From contig JASLJP010000177.1 in NCBI GenBank assembly GCA_030152425.1, forward strand, positions 1-15,191: a stretch of 15,191 nt of DNA. The letters are read 5' to 3'. Positions 7,031 through 13,923 of this stretch are shown piece after piece. The first letter of the stretch is position 1. Each line of letters opens with the position of its first letter. A model generated the notes under the pieces. It was not told the DNA's origin. It ran no database searches and worked only from the letters and a program-made list of their open reading frames with translations. The DNA comes from Aquirhabdus sp. GTDB lineage: Bacteria > Pseudomonadota > Gammaproteobacteria > Pseudomonadales > Moraxellaceae. Made by a program: the position numbers and the translations under genes.

Positions 7031-8242
7031 ATGCCTGCATATCAATACACTGCCTTTGACAGCGCAGGCAAACAGCACAAGGGCGTGCTCGAAGGCGACT
7101 CGGCGCGCCAGATCCGCCAGCAACTGCGGGACAAGACCTGGATGCCCATCCAAGTTGAACCCGTCGAAGAAACCCAAACCGCTGGTATGGGCAAAAAATG
7201 GTTTCAACGCGGCCTCAATGCCTATGACCTTGCCCTGCTAACCCGACAACTCTCCGTCCTGATCGCAGCCGGTATCCCGCTGGAAGAAACCCTGCGTGCG
7301 GTCGCACGTCAAGGCGATAAACCGCATGTGCAAAGCCTGATTCTGTCGGTACGCTCCAAGGTGATGGAGGGTCATTCGCTTGCTCAGTCGTTACGGCTGT
7401 CGGGTAATTTCCCCCCCCTGTATATCGCGACCATCGCGGCGGGCGAAAAGTCCGGCCATCTCGATCTGATACTCAATCAATTGGCCGACTACACTGAAAA
7501 CCGCTTTGCGATGCAAAAGAAAATCCAAGGCGCATTGATCTATCCCGTCCTGCTGATGATCATGTCGTTTGCCATCGTCATGGGATTGATGACCTTTGTG
7601 GTGCCACAAATTGTGAAGGTTTTTGAGCACTCCGACCAAGCCCTGCCTTTACTGACGCGGATGCTGATGGGTGCCAGTGGCTTTGTGCGGGTGGCATGGC
7701 CGTTTATGCTATTAGCCGCGGTCGTGGGTGCATTTTTGTTTAGACGGTTTATCCGCACCGATGCCGGACGCTATGCCTTAGATGGCTTTGTGTTGAAAAT
7801 GCCGCTGGTGGGCAAGCTCAGCCGGGGCATCAACTCAGCACGCTTTGCCAGTACGCTGTCGATCCTGTCCCAGTCGGGCGTGCCGTTGGTCGAAGGGCTG
7901 CATATCGGCGCCGCCGTTGCCAGTAACTGGCATATCCGCGATGCGATTTTGCTGGCGGCTGAAAAAGTCACTGAGGGTGGCGCGCTGGCGACTCAGTTGG
8001 AGCGCTCCGGTTATTTTCCACCGATGATGGTGCAAATGATCCGAAGTGGAGAAACCTCTGGCGAGATGGAAAACATGCTGGCGCGCGCCGCCACCATGCA
8101 GGACCGAGAGGTCAGCACCCTGATCGCCACGTTACTGTCGCTGCTAGAGCCCCTGATGCTCATCTTTATGGCGGGCATCGTGCTGATGATCGTCATGGCA
8201 GTGATGTTGCCAATCGTGAACATGAACAATCTGGTGAAATAA
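7031..8242 (+). CDS. gspF: Type II secretion system inner-membrane platform protein GspF
   Basis: A 403-residue polytopic inner-membrane protein forming the platform that couples the GspE ATPase to pseudopilus assembly. The N-terminus MPAYQYTAFDSAGKQHKGVL is typical of GspF/PilC. Two T2SF repeats are visible: about 68-190, with LLTRQLSVLIAAGIPLEE (69-86) and IAAGEKSGHLD (135-145), and about 271-390, with FASTLSILSQSGVPLVEGL (272-290) and IRSGETSGEMENML (337-350). Membrane segments fall at about 167-193, 218-238 and 372-396. Length and layout are those of complete GspF. PilC of type IV pili is the alternative, but the adjacent GspG argues for type II secretion. The ribosome-binding site is weak. 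It is followed 61 bases later by gspG in the same direction. Confidence 0.93.
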   Translation: MPAYQYTAFDSAGKQHKGVLEGDSARQIRQQLRDKTWMPIQVEPVEETQTAGMGKKWFQRGLNAYDLALLTRQLSVLIAAGIPLEETLRAVARQGDKPHVQSLILSVRSKVMEGHSLAQSLRLSGNFPPLYIATIAAGEKSGHLDLILNQLADYTENRFAMQKKIQGALIYPVLLMIMSFAIVMGLMTFVVPQIVKVFEHSDQALPLLTRMLMGASGFVRVAWPFMLLAAVVGAFLFRRFIRTDAGRYALDGFVLKMPLVGKLSRGINSARFASTLSILSQSGVPLVEGLHIGAAVASNWHIRDAILLAAEKVTEGGALATQLERSGYFPPMMVQMIRSGETSGEMENMLARAATMQDREVSTLIATLLSLLEPLMLIFMAGIVLMIVMAVMLPIVNMNNLVK

Positions 8243-8303
8243 GTCCAGATATGTTTGAATTTAACGCGTTATCTTAATCGCTGAATAAAGGTTTAATCTC
8301 AAC

Positions 8304-8756
8304 ATGGAATTTAAAAACACAGCAAGACCATCTGCTACCGCACTGCGTCAAAACGGCTTTACCCTGATCGAAGTCATGGTGGTCATCGTGATCTTGGGCA
8401 TCCTTGCCGCCTTGATCGTGCCCAATGTCATCGGCCAAGGCGACAAGGCACGTATCGGAACAACCAAGTCGACGTTGTCCACCACAGCGAGTACGTTGGA
8501 TCTGTTTAAACTGGATAATGCGCGTTACCCAACCACCCAAGAAGGGTTGGATGCACTCATCCACAAACCAGCCAATGCCAAGTCGTGGCCAAATGGCGGT
8601 TATATCAAAGGCGGTCTGCCGAAGGATGGCTGGGACAATGATCTGCAATACATCTCACCCGGCAGCAATGGCAAGCCCTACGACCTTTACTCTTTCGGCT
8701 CTGATGGGAAAGAGGGCGGTGCCGATGATGCCGAAGATATCTACTTAAAGCAGTAA
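8304..8756 (+). CDS. gspG: Type II secretion system major pseudopilin GspG
   Basis: A 150-residue major pseudopilin precursor, processed by the prepilin peptidase and polymerised into the periplasmic pseudopilus. The class III signal ends at Gly18 before Phe19 (NGFTLIEVMVVIVILGILAA), with the conserved Glu at +5 (Glu23). Mature length is 132 residues. The GspG-specific C-terminal part is present: YPTTQEGLDAL (75-85), KDGWDNDLQY (107-116) and the aspartate-rich calcium-site region FGSDGKEGGADDAEDI (131-146). The start is ATG 8304; AAAGG lies 12 bases upstream, farther than ideal. It ends the gspF-gspG unit, with a strong terminator 15 bases past the stop, so gspH-K and gspE must be elsewhere. 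Confidence 0.95.
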   Translation: MEFKNTARPSATALRQNGFTLIEVMVVIVILGILAALIVPNVIGQGDKARIGTTKSTLSTTASTLDLFKLDNARYPTTQEGLDALIHKPANAKSWPNGGYIKGGLPKDGWDNDLQYISPGSNGKPYDLYSFGSDGKEGGADDAEDIYLKQ

Positions 8757-8771
8757 GCGCCTCCAGACAAT

Positions 8772-8808
8772 AAAAAGCCTAAACGTTGTAAAACGTTTAG
8801 GCTTTTTT
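8772..8808 (+). terminator. Rho-independent terminator of gspF-gspG
   Basis: AAGCCTAAACGTT (8775-8787) and AACGTTTAGGCTT (8792-8804) form a perfect 13-base stem with a GTAA loop, preceded by A-rich sequence and followed by T to 8808. The flanking A and T runs may let it also act on the convergent pirin gene, which stops at 8836. Confidence 0.92.
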
Positions 8809-8835
8809 CATGCGTCGTAAGCGGAAGTACACGGT

Positions 8836-9558
8836 CTACGGCAAATCGAACCAGATCAACTGCGCATCACGATCCGCGATCACGGTGCTGGTGGGGTCGG
8901 TGCTGTTAAAGAATACCGCATCGCCATCGGCCAAGATCTTGTGGTCTTTGTCGTTTTCGATGCGCACGGCGCCACTGACCACATGCAGATAGCTGGTCTT
9001 CTTCTCGGCAGGCATCGGCAAGCTATGACCCGCGTGCAGAAAGGTCGACAGAATACGGGCGTCCTGACGGATCACCATGCCTTTAAAGTCAGCCGGCTGC
9101 TGGTCGACTGGCGCGACGATCAGATGCCATTGGTTTGGCACATCCTGTACCTTGAGGCTGAGCTCTTGGTAGCTGGGCGCGGGGTTCTGGATATTGGGGA
9201 ATAGCCAGATCTGGAGCAGATGGACGGGTACATCGCCCTCATTCATCTCGCTATGGGTCACGCCAGTGCCAGCACTCATCAATTGCCAGTCGCCAGCGCT
9301 GATATGGCCGATATTGCCCATGCTGTCCTTATGGGTCAGTTTGCCCGACAGCACACAGGTGAGGATTTCCATATTGTCATGCGAGTGCATGCCAAAACCG
9401 CGGCGCGCCGCGACACGGTCTTCGTTGATCACGCGCAGGGCAGATACGCCCATAAAGCGCGGATCCTGCCAGCTGGCAAAGGAGAAACTATGGCGAGCTT
9501 GTAGCCAGCCGTGATCGGCATAGCCACGATTTTCGCTTTTATGGACGATGTAGCTCAT
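8836..9558 (-). CDS. Pirin-family bicupin protein (YhhW-like)
   Basis: A 240-residue cytoplasmic bicupin of the pirin family. Some members, such as E. coli YhhW, have quercetin 2,3-dioxygenase activity; the natural substrate is usually unknown. The four metal ligands of the N-terminal cupin are visible: His58 and His60 in GMHSHDNMEIL, and His102 and Glu104 in THSEMNE. The glycine-rich GDWQLMSAGTGVTHSE segment (89-104) is diagnostic. Residues about 150-240 form the second cupin. Length matches YhhW (231). The start is ATG 9558, with GAGGGA seven bases upstream; the longer frame to 9618 has no such signal. It is divergent from the CobW-type gene and sits downstream of a palindromic candidate operator (9584-9610). 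Confidence 0.92.
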   Translation of the reverse strand: MSYIVHKSENRGYADHGWLQARHSFSFASWQDPRFMGVSALRVINEDRVAARRGFGMHSHDNMEILTCVLSGKLTHKDSMGNIGHISAGDWQLMSAGTGVTHSEMNEGDVPVHLLQIWLFPNIQNPAPSYQELSLKVQDVPNQWHLIVAPVDQQPADFKGMVIRQDARILSTFLHAGHSLPMPAEKKTSYLHVVSGAVRIENDKDHKILADGDAVFFNSTDPTSTVIADRDAQLIWFDLP

Positions 9559-9583
9559 GGTGGAGTCCCTCGGCGGATATGGT

Positions 9584-9610
9584 CGATATGCCCTCATTTT
9601 AGGCATATCG
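9584..9610. promoter_or_regulatory. Palindromic candidate operator in the pirin leader/promoter
   Basis: CGATATGCC (9584-9592) and GGCATATCG (9602-9610) are perfect 9-base arms around a 9-base centre. A third GATATG copy is at 9576-9581. On the minus strand the centre contains TAAAAT (complement of 9596-9601), a possible -10 for pirin, with a poor -35 (TTTAAG, complement of 9619-9624) 17 bases upstream. It could be a regulator site or an mRNA hairpin. Confidence 0.45.
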
Positions 9611-9726
9611 CCAACCATCTTAAACCGGGATTAAGTACTTTCACTTATTAGGTTGGCTACAGAGTTAAAGTGAATCCATGCGATAAAATGCTTACAATAA
9701 CGCAATCAACGCACTGGGCGATATCT

Positions 9727-10794
9727 ATGACGACTGAATCCACACTGCACCCTCTCATCGCTGATCGCGTGCCTACCCATGTCATCACGGGCTTCTTGGG
9801 AGCAGGCAAGACCACCCTGCTCAAAAGCATACTGGCACAGAAGCCAGTCGGCGAGACCTGGGCGGTACTGGTCAATGAGTTTGGCCAGATCGGGCTGGAT
9901 GGCGTGCTGCTGGAGGCCGATGCCGGGATCGCCATCCATGAGGTAGTGGGGGGCTGCCTATGCTGTACCAGTCAATTGCCGATGCAGGTTGGTTTGGCGC
10001 GACTCTTAACGAAAACCAAGCCGACACGATTGTTTATTGAGCCGACCGGCTTGGGTCATCCGCTGCAATTGATCGAGCAATTGACTGAACCGCATTGGGC
10101 GCGCGCCTTGGATTTACGTGCGGTGGTCTGCGTGCTGGACGGCACGCGCGTGCTGGAAAGTCGCCTGACGACGCATGAGACCTATCAAGCGCAACTGGCA
10201 CTGGCCGACATCGTCGTGGTCTCCCATCAGGCGCAGATGACGCCAGCAGATGACGCGCAGCTCACGCAGGTCATCGCGCATCTCGGTCAGATTCATGCCA
10301 TCGCCCCAGAGGTCTATCACCCTGCGACGGGCAGGGGGCTGAGTCTGCCTGAGATCGATCAGCCACGCCGTGTGCAGCGGCAAGTCCGCAGATCTTTGTT
10401 GCATGTAACAAATCGGTCGGCGGCGATTGCTGTTGATCCGGCTGATGAGGGCATGGTGCAGCGCGTGCCTTTTCATTATGTAGAACATGCGTTGGCGCAG
10501 TCGGTGGGGGGCTGGCGTTTACCTGCCGACTGGATCTTTGATCGGGATGCATTGTTGATGTGGCTGCTCTCGCTGCAAGGCTGGCAGCGGATCAAGGGCG
10601 TGATTCATGTGGCAGCGCAGCATGGCGGCACCGAGTGGCTGGCGCTGAATCTCATTCCGGGACAGATTAGCTTTACCAGCCACGGCGGACATCAGGATAA
10701 CAGACTAGAAATCATTACTGTTCCTGATGCCGATTGGGCTGGCTACGAGCAGGCACTGATGGCCTGTCGTCGCACGAGCGGTATAGACGCCTAG
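9727..10794 (+). CDS. COG0523/CobW-type P-loop NTPase with altered G4 motif
   Basis: A 355-residue G3E-family NTPase related to CobW, YjiA and ZNG1-type metallochaperones, which bind Zn or other transition metals and hydrolyse GTP to deliver metal. Visible are Walker A GFLGAGKTT (22-30), VNEFGQIGLDG (49-59), the metal-binding GGCLCCT motif with Cys77, Cys79 and Cys80, IEPTG (104-108) and VLDG (136-139). Where relatives carry the guanine-specificity NKxD, this protein reads ADIVVVSHQAQM (160-171), so the G4 motif is lost. The CobW C-terminal domain (about 245-340) is present but lacks an obvious His-rich metal stretch. I chose ATG 9727 because the P-loop then falls at the usual distance; ATGs at 9670 and 9688 are in frame but lack family resemblance. 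The ribosome site is weak. The metal is not predictable from sequence. Confidence 0.88.
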   Translation: MTTESTLHPLIADRVPTHVITGFLGAGKTTLLKSILAQKPVGETWAVLVNEFGQIGLDGVLLEADAGIAIHEVVGGCLCCTSQLPMQVGLARLLTKTKPTRLFIEPTGLGHPLQLIEQLTEPHWARALDLRAVVCVLDGTRVLESRLTTHETYQAQLALADIVVVSHQAQMTPADDAQLTQVIAHLGQIHAIAPEVYHPATGRGLSLPEIDQPRRVQRQVRRSLLHVTNRSAAIAVDPADEGMVQRVPFHYVEHALAQSVGGWRLPADWIFDRDALLMWLLSLQGWQRIKGVIHVAAQHGGTEWLALNLIPGQISFTSHGGHQDNRLEIITVPDADWAGYEQALMACRRTSGIDA

Positions 10795-10798
10795 TGCC

Positions 10799-12376
10799 TT
10801 AGCGGCGTTGATAGCGCGCTTTGATGATCAGGCCGAGCAGCATCAACAGGCCGCTGAGCAGCAGGATGGGCAGATCGCCCCAACGCATATACGGCGTTTC
10901 GCCGGTCATGGCTGGCAGATTGCCACGCAGTACCGTGGTTTCGAACTGCGGCGCTTGCTTGACGATCACACCTTGATCGTTGATAAACGCGGTGATGCCG
11001 GTATTGGTGGCACGAATAAACCAGCGCCCCGTTTCCTTGGCGCGCATTTGCACCATTTGCAGGTGTTGGTGCGGGCCATCTGATTTACCAAACCACGCAT
11101 CATTGGAAATGGTGACCAAAAAGTCACTGCCCTGTGCGTTTTTACGGGTCAGATTCGGGTAGGCCACTTCATAGCAGATCGCTGCCGCTAGCGCATGATC
11201 TTTGACATTGAGCGGGGCTTGGGTCGCAGGCCCTGCGCTAAAGCCGGCCATTTCTTCACTGCGGCTGATCGCTGGCAACACCCAATGCAATGCGCCAGCA
11301 AAGGGAATGTACTCACCAAAGGGCACCAGACGCTGTTTGCGATAGAGACCAAAGCCGTCATAGCCAGCAGCTTGGATTGCATTGTAGTACGGTGGATCGG
11401 TCACGCCGTCACGATGGCTGAGATCGAGGAAGGGGATACCGGTCACCCAGACGCTGCGATGATCCTTGGCCGTTTTATCGATCCCCGCCATAAATTCGAT
11501 CACATCAACCTGAAACATGGGGATCGAGGCTTCCGGCCAGACCACCAAATCACGTCCCCATTCCTTTTGGCTCAGATCGCTATAGATCTTGAGCGTTTTT
11601 TCTTGGTATTCAGTCAGCCATTTCAGGTCTTGTGGGATATTGCCTTGGATCAGTGAGACGGACAGTGGTTCGGCGTCTTTCGGCGTCGTCCAGCGCACCT
11701 GATCCAGACCGATGCCAGCCGCGATGAGGATCACGACGGGCAGCGCCCAAAACAAGCGGCGACGCAGGATTTCAACCAGCGCACAACCAATCAAGACCAC
11801 TGCACCTGATACGGCAAAGATCCCCGCAACCGGCGCATAGCCATCTAGCCCATGGGTGACCAAGGCATAGCCGACAAATAGCCACGGAAAGCCGGTAAAC
11901 AACCAAGTTTTGATCCATTCGATCAAGATCCAAACCGGTGCAAAGGTCAACGGCGACTCGGGCAACAGGCGACGATAGAACCACGCCCCACAGGCATTAA
12001 ACAGTCCCATGCTGAGCCCGACAAAGCCGATCATCAGCAACGACAGCACAACATTGGTGTCGCCATATTGGTGGATCGAGGTGTACAGCCAAAACCCACC
12101 GACTGTCCACAGTCCAAAGCCGTAGGCCCAGCCGACCAAAAAGGCCTGCAGCGGTGAGCGCTGATGCAGGAGCCAATACAGCAGTGCCGGTGAAACAAAA
12201 GCCAGCGGCCAGCAATCATAGGGGGCGAGGGCAAGTGGGAACAGCGCGCCTGCAATCAGCGCAAAGAGGCTGGCAAATCCGAGGGGCAGATGGGCAATCG
12301 ACCATGTCGCCTTACTACTGCTGACTCGACTTGGGGAATAGTTTGCTGTCGCACCACCGGTTTTTTTCATGCCCAC
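10799..12376 (-). CDS. lnt: Apolipoprotein N-acyltransferase
   Basis: A 525-residue inner-membrane enzyme that adds the third acyl chain to the N-terminal cysteine of lipoproteins, using phospholipid as donor, before Lol export. The N-terminal half has several hydrophobic segments (about 31-70, 78-99, 108-135, 147-174 and 182-226). The periplasmic nitrilase domain follows at about 237-490, with a final membrane helix at 502-519. The catalytic triad is visible: Glu282 in VVWPEASIP, Lys347 in YRKQRLVPFGEY, and Cys401 in AAICYEVAYPN. Length fits the family (E. coli 512). The start is GTG 12376, with AGGTG eight bases upstream; ATG 12370 two codons on is an alternative. It lies 74 bases downstream of corC, as in the corC-lnt arrangement of E. 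coli, and converges with the CobW-type gene. Confidence 0.96.
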   Translation of the reverse strand: MGMKKTGGATANYSPSRVSSSKATWSIAHLPLGFASLFALIAGALFPLALAPYDCWPLAFVSPALLYWLLHQRSPLQAFLVGWAYGFGLWTVGGFWLYTSIHQYGDTNVVLSLLMIGFVGLSMGLFNACGAWFYRRLLPESPLTFAPVWILIEWIKTWLFTGFPWLFVGYALVTHGLDGYAPVAGIFAVSGAVVLIGCALVEILRRRLFWALPVVILIAAGIGLDQVRWTTPKDAEPLSVSLIQGNIPQDLKWLTEYQEKTLKIYSDLSQKEWGRDLVVWPEASIPMFQVDVIEFMAGIDKTAKDHRSVWVTGIPFLDLSHRDGVTDPPYYNAIQAAGYDGFGLYRKQRLVPFGEYIPFAGALHWVLPAISRSEEMAGFSAGPATQAPLNVKDHALAAAICYEVAYPNLTRKNAQGSDFLVTISNDAWFGKSDGPHQHLQMVQMRAKETGRWFIRATNTGITAFINDQGVIVKQAPQFETTVLRGNLPAMTGETPYMRWGDLPILLLSGLLMLLGLIIKARYQRR

Positions 12377-12423
12377 GTGATTTGCACCTGCCTAATCGAT
12401 AAAGGTTATAAAATTGGAATAGC

Positions 12424-12442
12424 GGGGCGTGCTTGTCGCCCC
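12424..12442 (-). other. Small GC hairpin between corC and lnt
   Basis: GGGGCG (12424-12429) and CGCCCC (12437-12442) pair around a 7-base loop. On the minus strand TTTT follows only about ten bases later, so termination would be weak at best. It might attenuate transcription into lnt or mark an RNA-processing site. Confidence 0.4.
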
Positions 12443-12450
12443 AAAGCGCG

Positions 12451-13302
12451 CTATACCGCCAGCTCAGGGCTGACGCGCCGTGCACGCAGCAAGGTCAAGC
12501 TCCGTTGATCTGCCGCCAGCACGGTAAACAGCCAGTCATCGACCTCAACCGTCTGCTCATGCAGCTCGCTGACCAATCCGGTCTTTGCCAGCAGTAGACC
12601 GCCGATGGTGTCTACACCATCACCGACCAGTTCGGCATGCAGTTCGTCATTGAAATGCTCAATCGGGGTTAACGCTTGCACTAACCATGCCTGATCAAAG
12701 TCCGGATCAGGAATGATGCAGTCGGCGAGGGGATCGATCTCGTCGTGTTCATCTTCGATTTCGCCGACGATCTCTTCGAGCAAGTCTTCGAGCGTGATCA
12801 AGCCGGCAGTCGCACCGTATTCATCCACCACGATCGCCATATGCGTTTGGGTATGTTTAAGCATTCCGAGTAGCTGATCAGAGCGTGCGGTTTCCGGAAC
12901 AAACACCGGTTGGCGCAACAGTTTGTGCAGATCAAACTGGGTGCTGGGCATATTGATAAACCGCAGCAGGTCTTTGGCCAGCAGTACCCCGACTACCGTA
13001 TCACGGTCATCGTGGGAGAAAACGGGAAAGCGTGAATGGGCTGATTCGATCAATACGGGTAAAATGTTCATCAATTGATCGTCTTCAAACAAGCCCACCA
13101 CGGAGGGGCGCGGCGTCATGATTTCGCGGACAGGGGTTTTGGGCAATCCCAACACGCCTGTCAACATATCCACCGTATCCGGCTCTAAAAACCGTTTAGA
13201 GTCCTGTAATAATTGTACCAAATCATCACGTGTTTCCGGCGTAGCCGACAGCCAGCGTTTCAGGCCGCGCATCGTCCACGCCGTTCCAGATTCCCCACTC
13301 AT
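12451..13302 (-). CDS. corC: CorC/HlyC-family CBS-domain protein
   Basis: A 283-residue cytoplasmic protein of the CorC (YbeX) family, linked to magnesium/cobalt efflux and, in more recent work, to ribosome and RNA metabolism. After an N-terminal helical region come two CBS domains, about 58-115 (VREIMTPR 58-65, SRFPVF 90-95) and about 128-185. The second contains the highly conserved VVDEYGATAGLITLEDLLEE (158-177). The CorC_HlyC transporter-associated domain occupies about 203-278 (DDWLFTV near its end). No membrane segment is present, unlike the longer integral CNNM/CorB proteins. Start ATG 13302 has AAAGG six bases upstream. It is first in a probable corC-lnt operon and divergent from tusA. 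A TATTAT upstream could be its -10, but no good -35 accompanies it. Confidence 0.95.
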   Translation of the reverse strand: MSGESGTAWTMRGLKRWLSATPETRDDLVQLLQDSKRFLEPDTVDMLTGVLGLPKTPVREIMTPRPSVVGLFEDDQLMNILPVLIESAHSRFPVFSHDDRDTVVGVLLAKDLLRFINMPSTQFDLHKLLRQPVFVPETARSDQLLGMLKHTQTHMAIVVDEYGATAGLITLEDLLEEIVGEIEDEHDEIDPLADCIIPDPDFDQAWLVQALTPIEHFNDELHAELVGDGVDTIGGLLLAKTGLVSELHEQTVEVDDWLFTVLAADQRSLTLLRARRVSPELAV

Positions 13303-13447
13303 ACTTAACCTTTAAAATATAAAAACAGCCTGCATAATAGCCTATGCTAGCGGATTGATGCATGAATCCTGTCGATATTGTCCGACTTTATTCAATTCAT
13401 TTGCTTTTTTTTAAACTGCACGTAGATCATGACCTGCTTTATAGGTC

Positions 13448-13477
13448 TGATATCATCGCGCTGGGGGCTGATGCCCC
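13448..13477 (+). promoter_or_regulatory. Candidate extended -10 and leader hairpin upstream of tusA
   Basis: TGATATCAT (13448-13456) fits an extended -10 element, with no clear -35. A few bases downstream, GGGGC (13464-13468), TGAT and GCCCC (13473-13477) form a tight hairpin at about the expected 5' end of the tusA transcript. Nothing else stands out in the corC-tusA gap. Confidence 0.35.
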
Positions 13478-13509
13478 TAAACATTGCCTGTAGTGAGAAC
13501 GATTGATCC

Positions 13510-13758
13510 ATGTCTGCCCCGCATTTTTTAGATACCAAAGGCCTGATTTGCCCTGAACCGGTCATGCTGTTGCATCGAGCCATCCGTAAGATTGCGGCAG
13601 GCGAGATGCTCTTGGTCGAGTCTACCGACCCCTCCAGCACGCGTGATATCCCGAAATTCTGCCTTCATTTGGGCCATGAACTGATCAGTCAAGTCGATAT
13701 CAACGATGATGTATTGCATGCAAAAACCATCTATCGCTTTGAAATTAAAAAAGGTTAA
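13510..13758 (+). CDS. tusA: TusA-family sulfur carrier protein
   Basis: An 82-residue cytoplasmic sulfurtransferase that accepts persulfide sulfur from a cysteine desulfurase (IscS) and passes it to the TusBCD/E relay for 2-thiouridine in tRNA, and sometimes to other sulfur pathways. The active cysteine is Cys14 in the CPEP motif (GLICPEPVMLLH, 11-22). The second hallmark, STDPSSTRDIPKFC (38-51), closely parallels E. coli TusA. Length matches the family (81). The start is ATG 13510; the ribosome site is weak. It stands alone between divergent corC and the downstream oxidoreductase, which has its own promoter. No terminator is visible after it, so some read-through into the oxidoreductase is possible. 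Confidence 0.95.
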   Translation: MSAPHFLDTKGLICPEPVMLLHRAIRKIAAGEMLLVESTDPSSTRDIPKFCLHLGHELISQVDINDDVLHAKTIYRFEIKKG

Positions 13759-13811
13759 GCCTAAACGTACGGCACAAAAAAAATCTTGCTTCCGGACAAG
13801 TGCTAAAAGGT

Positions 13812-13833
13812 TTTGACATTGACTATTGTCAAA
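13812..13833. promoter_or_regulatory. Palindromic candidate operator upstream of the OYE-family gene
   Basis: TTTGACA (13812-13818) and TGTCAAA (13827-13833) are perfect 7-base arms around an 8-base centre, 22 bases in all. The right arm overlaps the -35 box of the promoter for the downstream gene, the classic position for repressor binding. The size suits a TetR- or MarR-type dimer; the cognate regulator is not in the window. Confidence 0.5.
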
Positions 13834-13853
13834 GTGGCAATTCGGCGTAGAAT
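13826..13853 (+). promoter_or_regulatory. Candidate sigma-70 promoter for the OYE-family oxidoreductase
   Basis: TTGTCA (13826-13831) and TAGAAT (13848-13853) are separated by 16 bases, each one mismatch from consensus. Transcription would begin near 13860, leaving a leader of about 64 bases to ATG 13924. Confidence 0.6.
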
Positions 13854-13923
13854 CATCGTATCCAAAAACAGTGCAATTGCGTCTCTATCGTGCTGTTAAT
13901 TTCCCACATTCGTCGGAGTCACC

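Noticed and set aside
9684..9706. AT-rich sequence before the CobW-type gene, considered as a Zur box
   Set aside because: Only a loose match to GTTAT/ATAAC half-sites without proper symmetry; not enough to claim zinc regulation.
8775..13768. The 12-base string AAGCCTAAACGT occurs both in the gspG terminator and just after tusA
   Set aside because: A few shared 12-mers are expected by chance in a window of this size, and the copy after tusA has no hairpin partner.
13759..13811. Possible terminator after tusA
   Set aside because: There is an A-run and a weak CTTG/CAAG pairing, but no stable stem followed by T.
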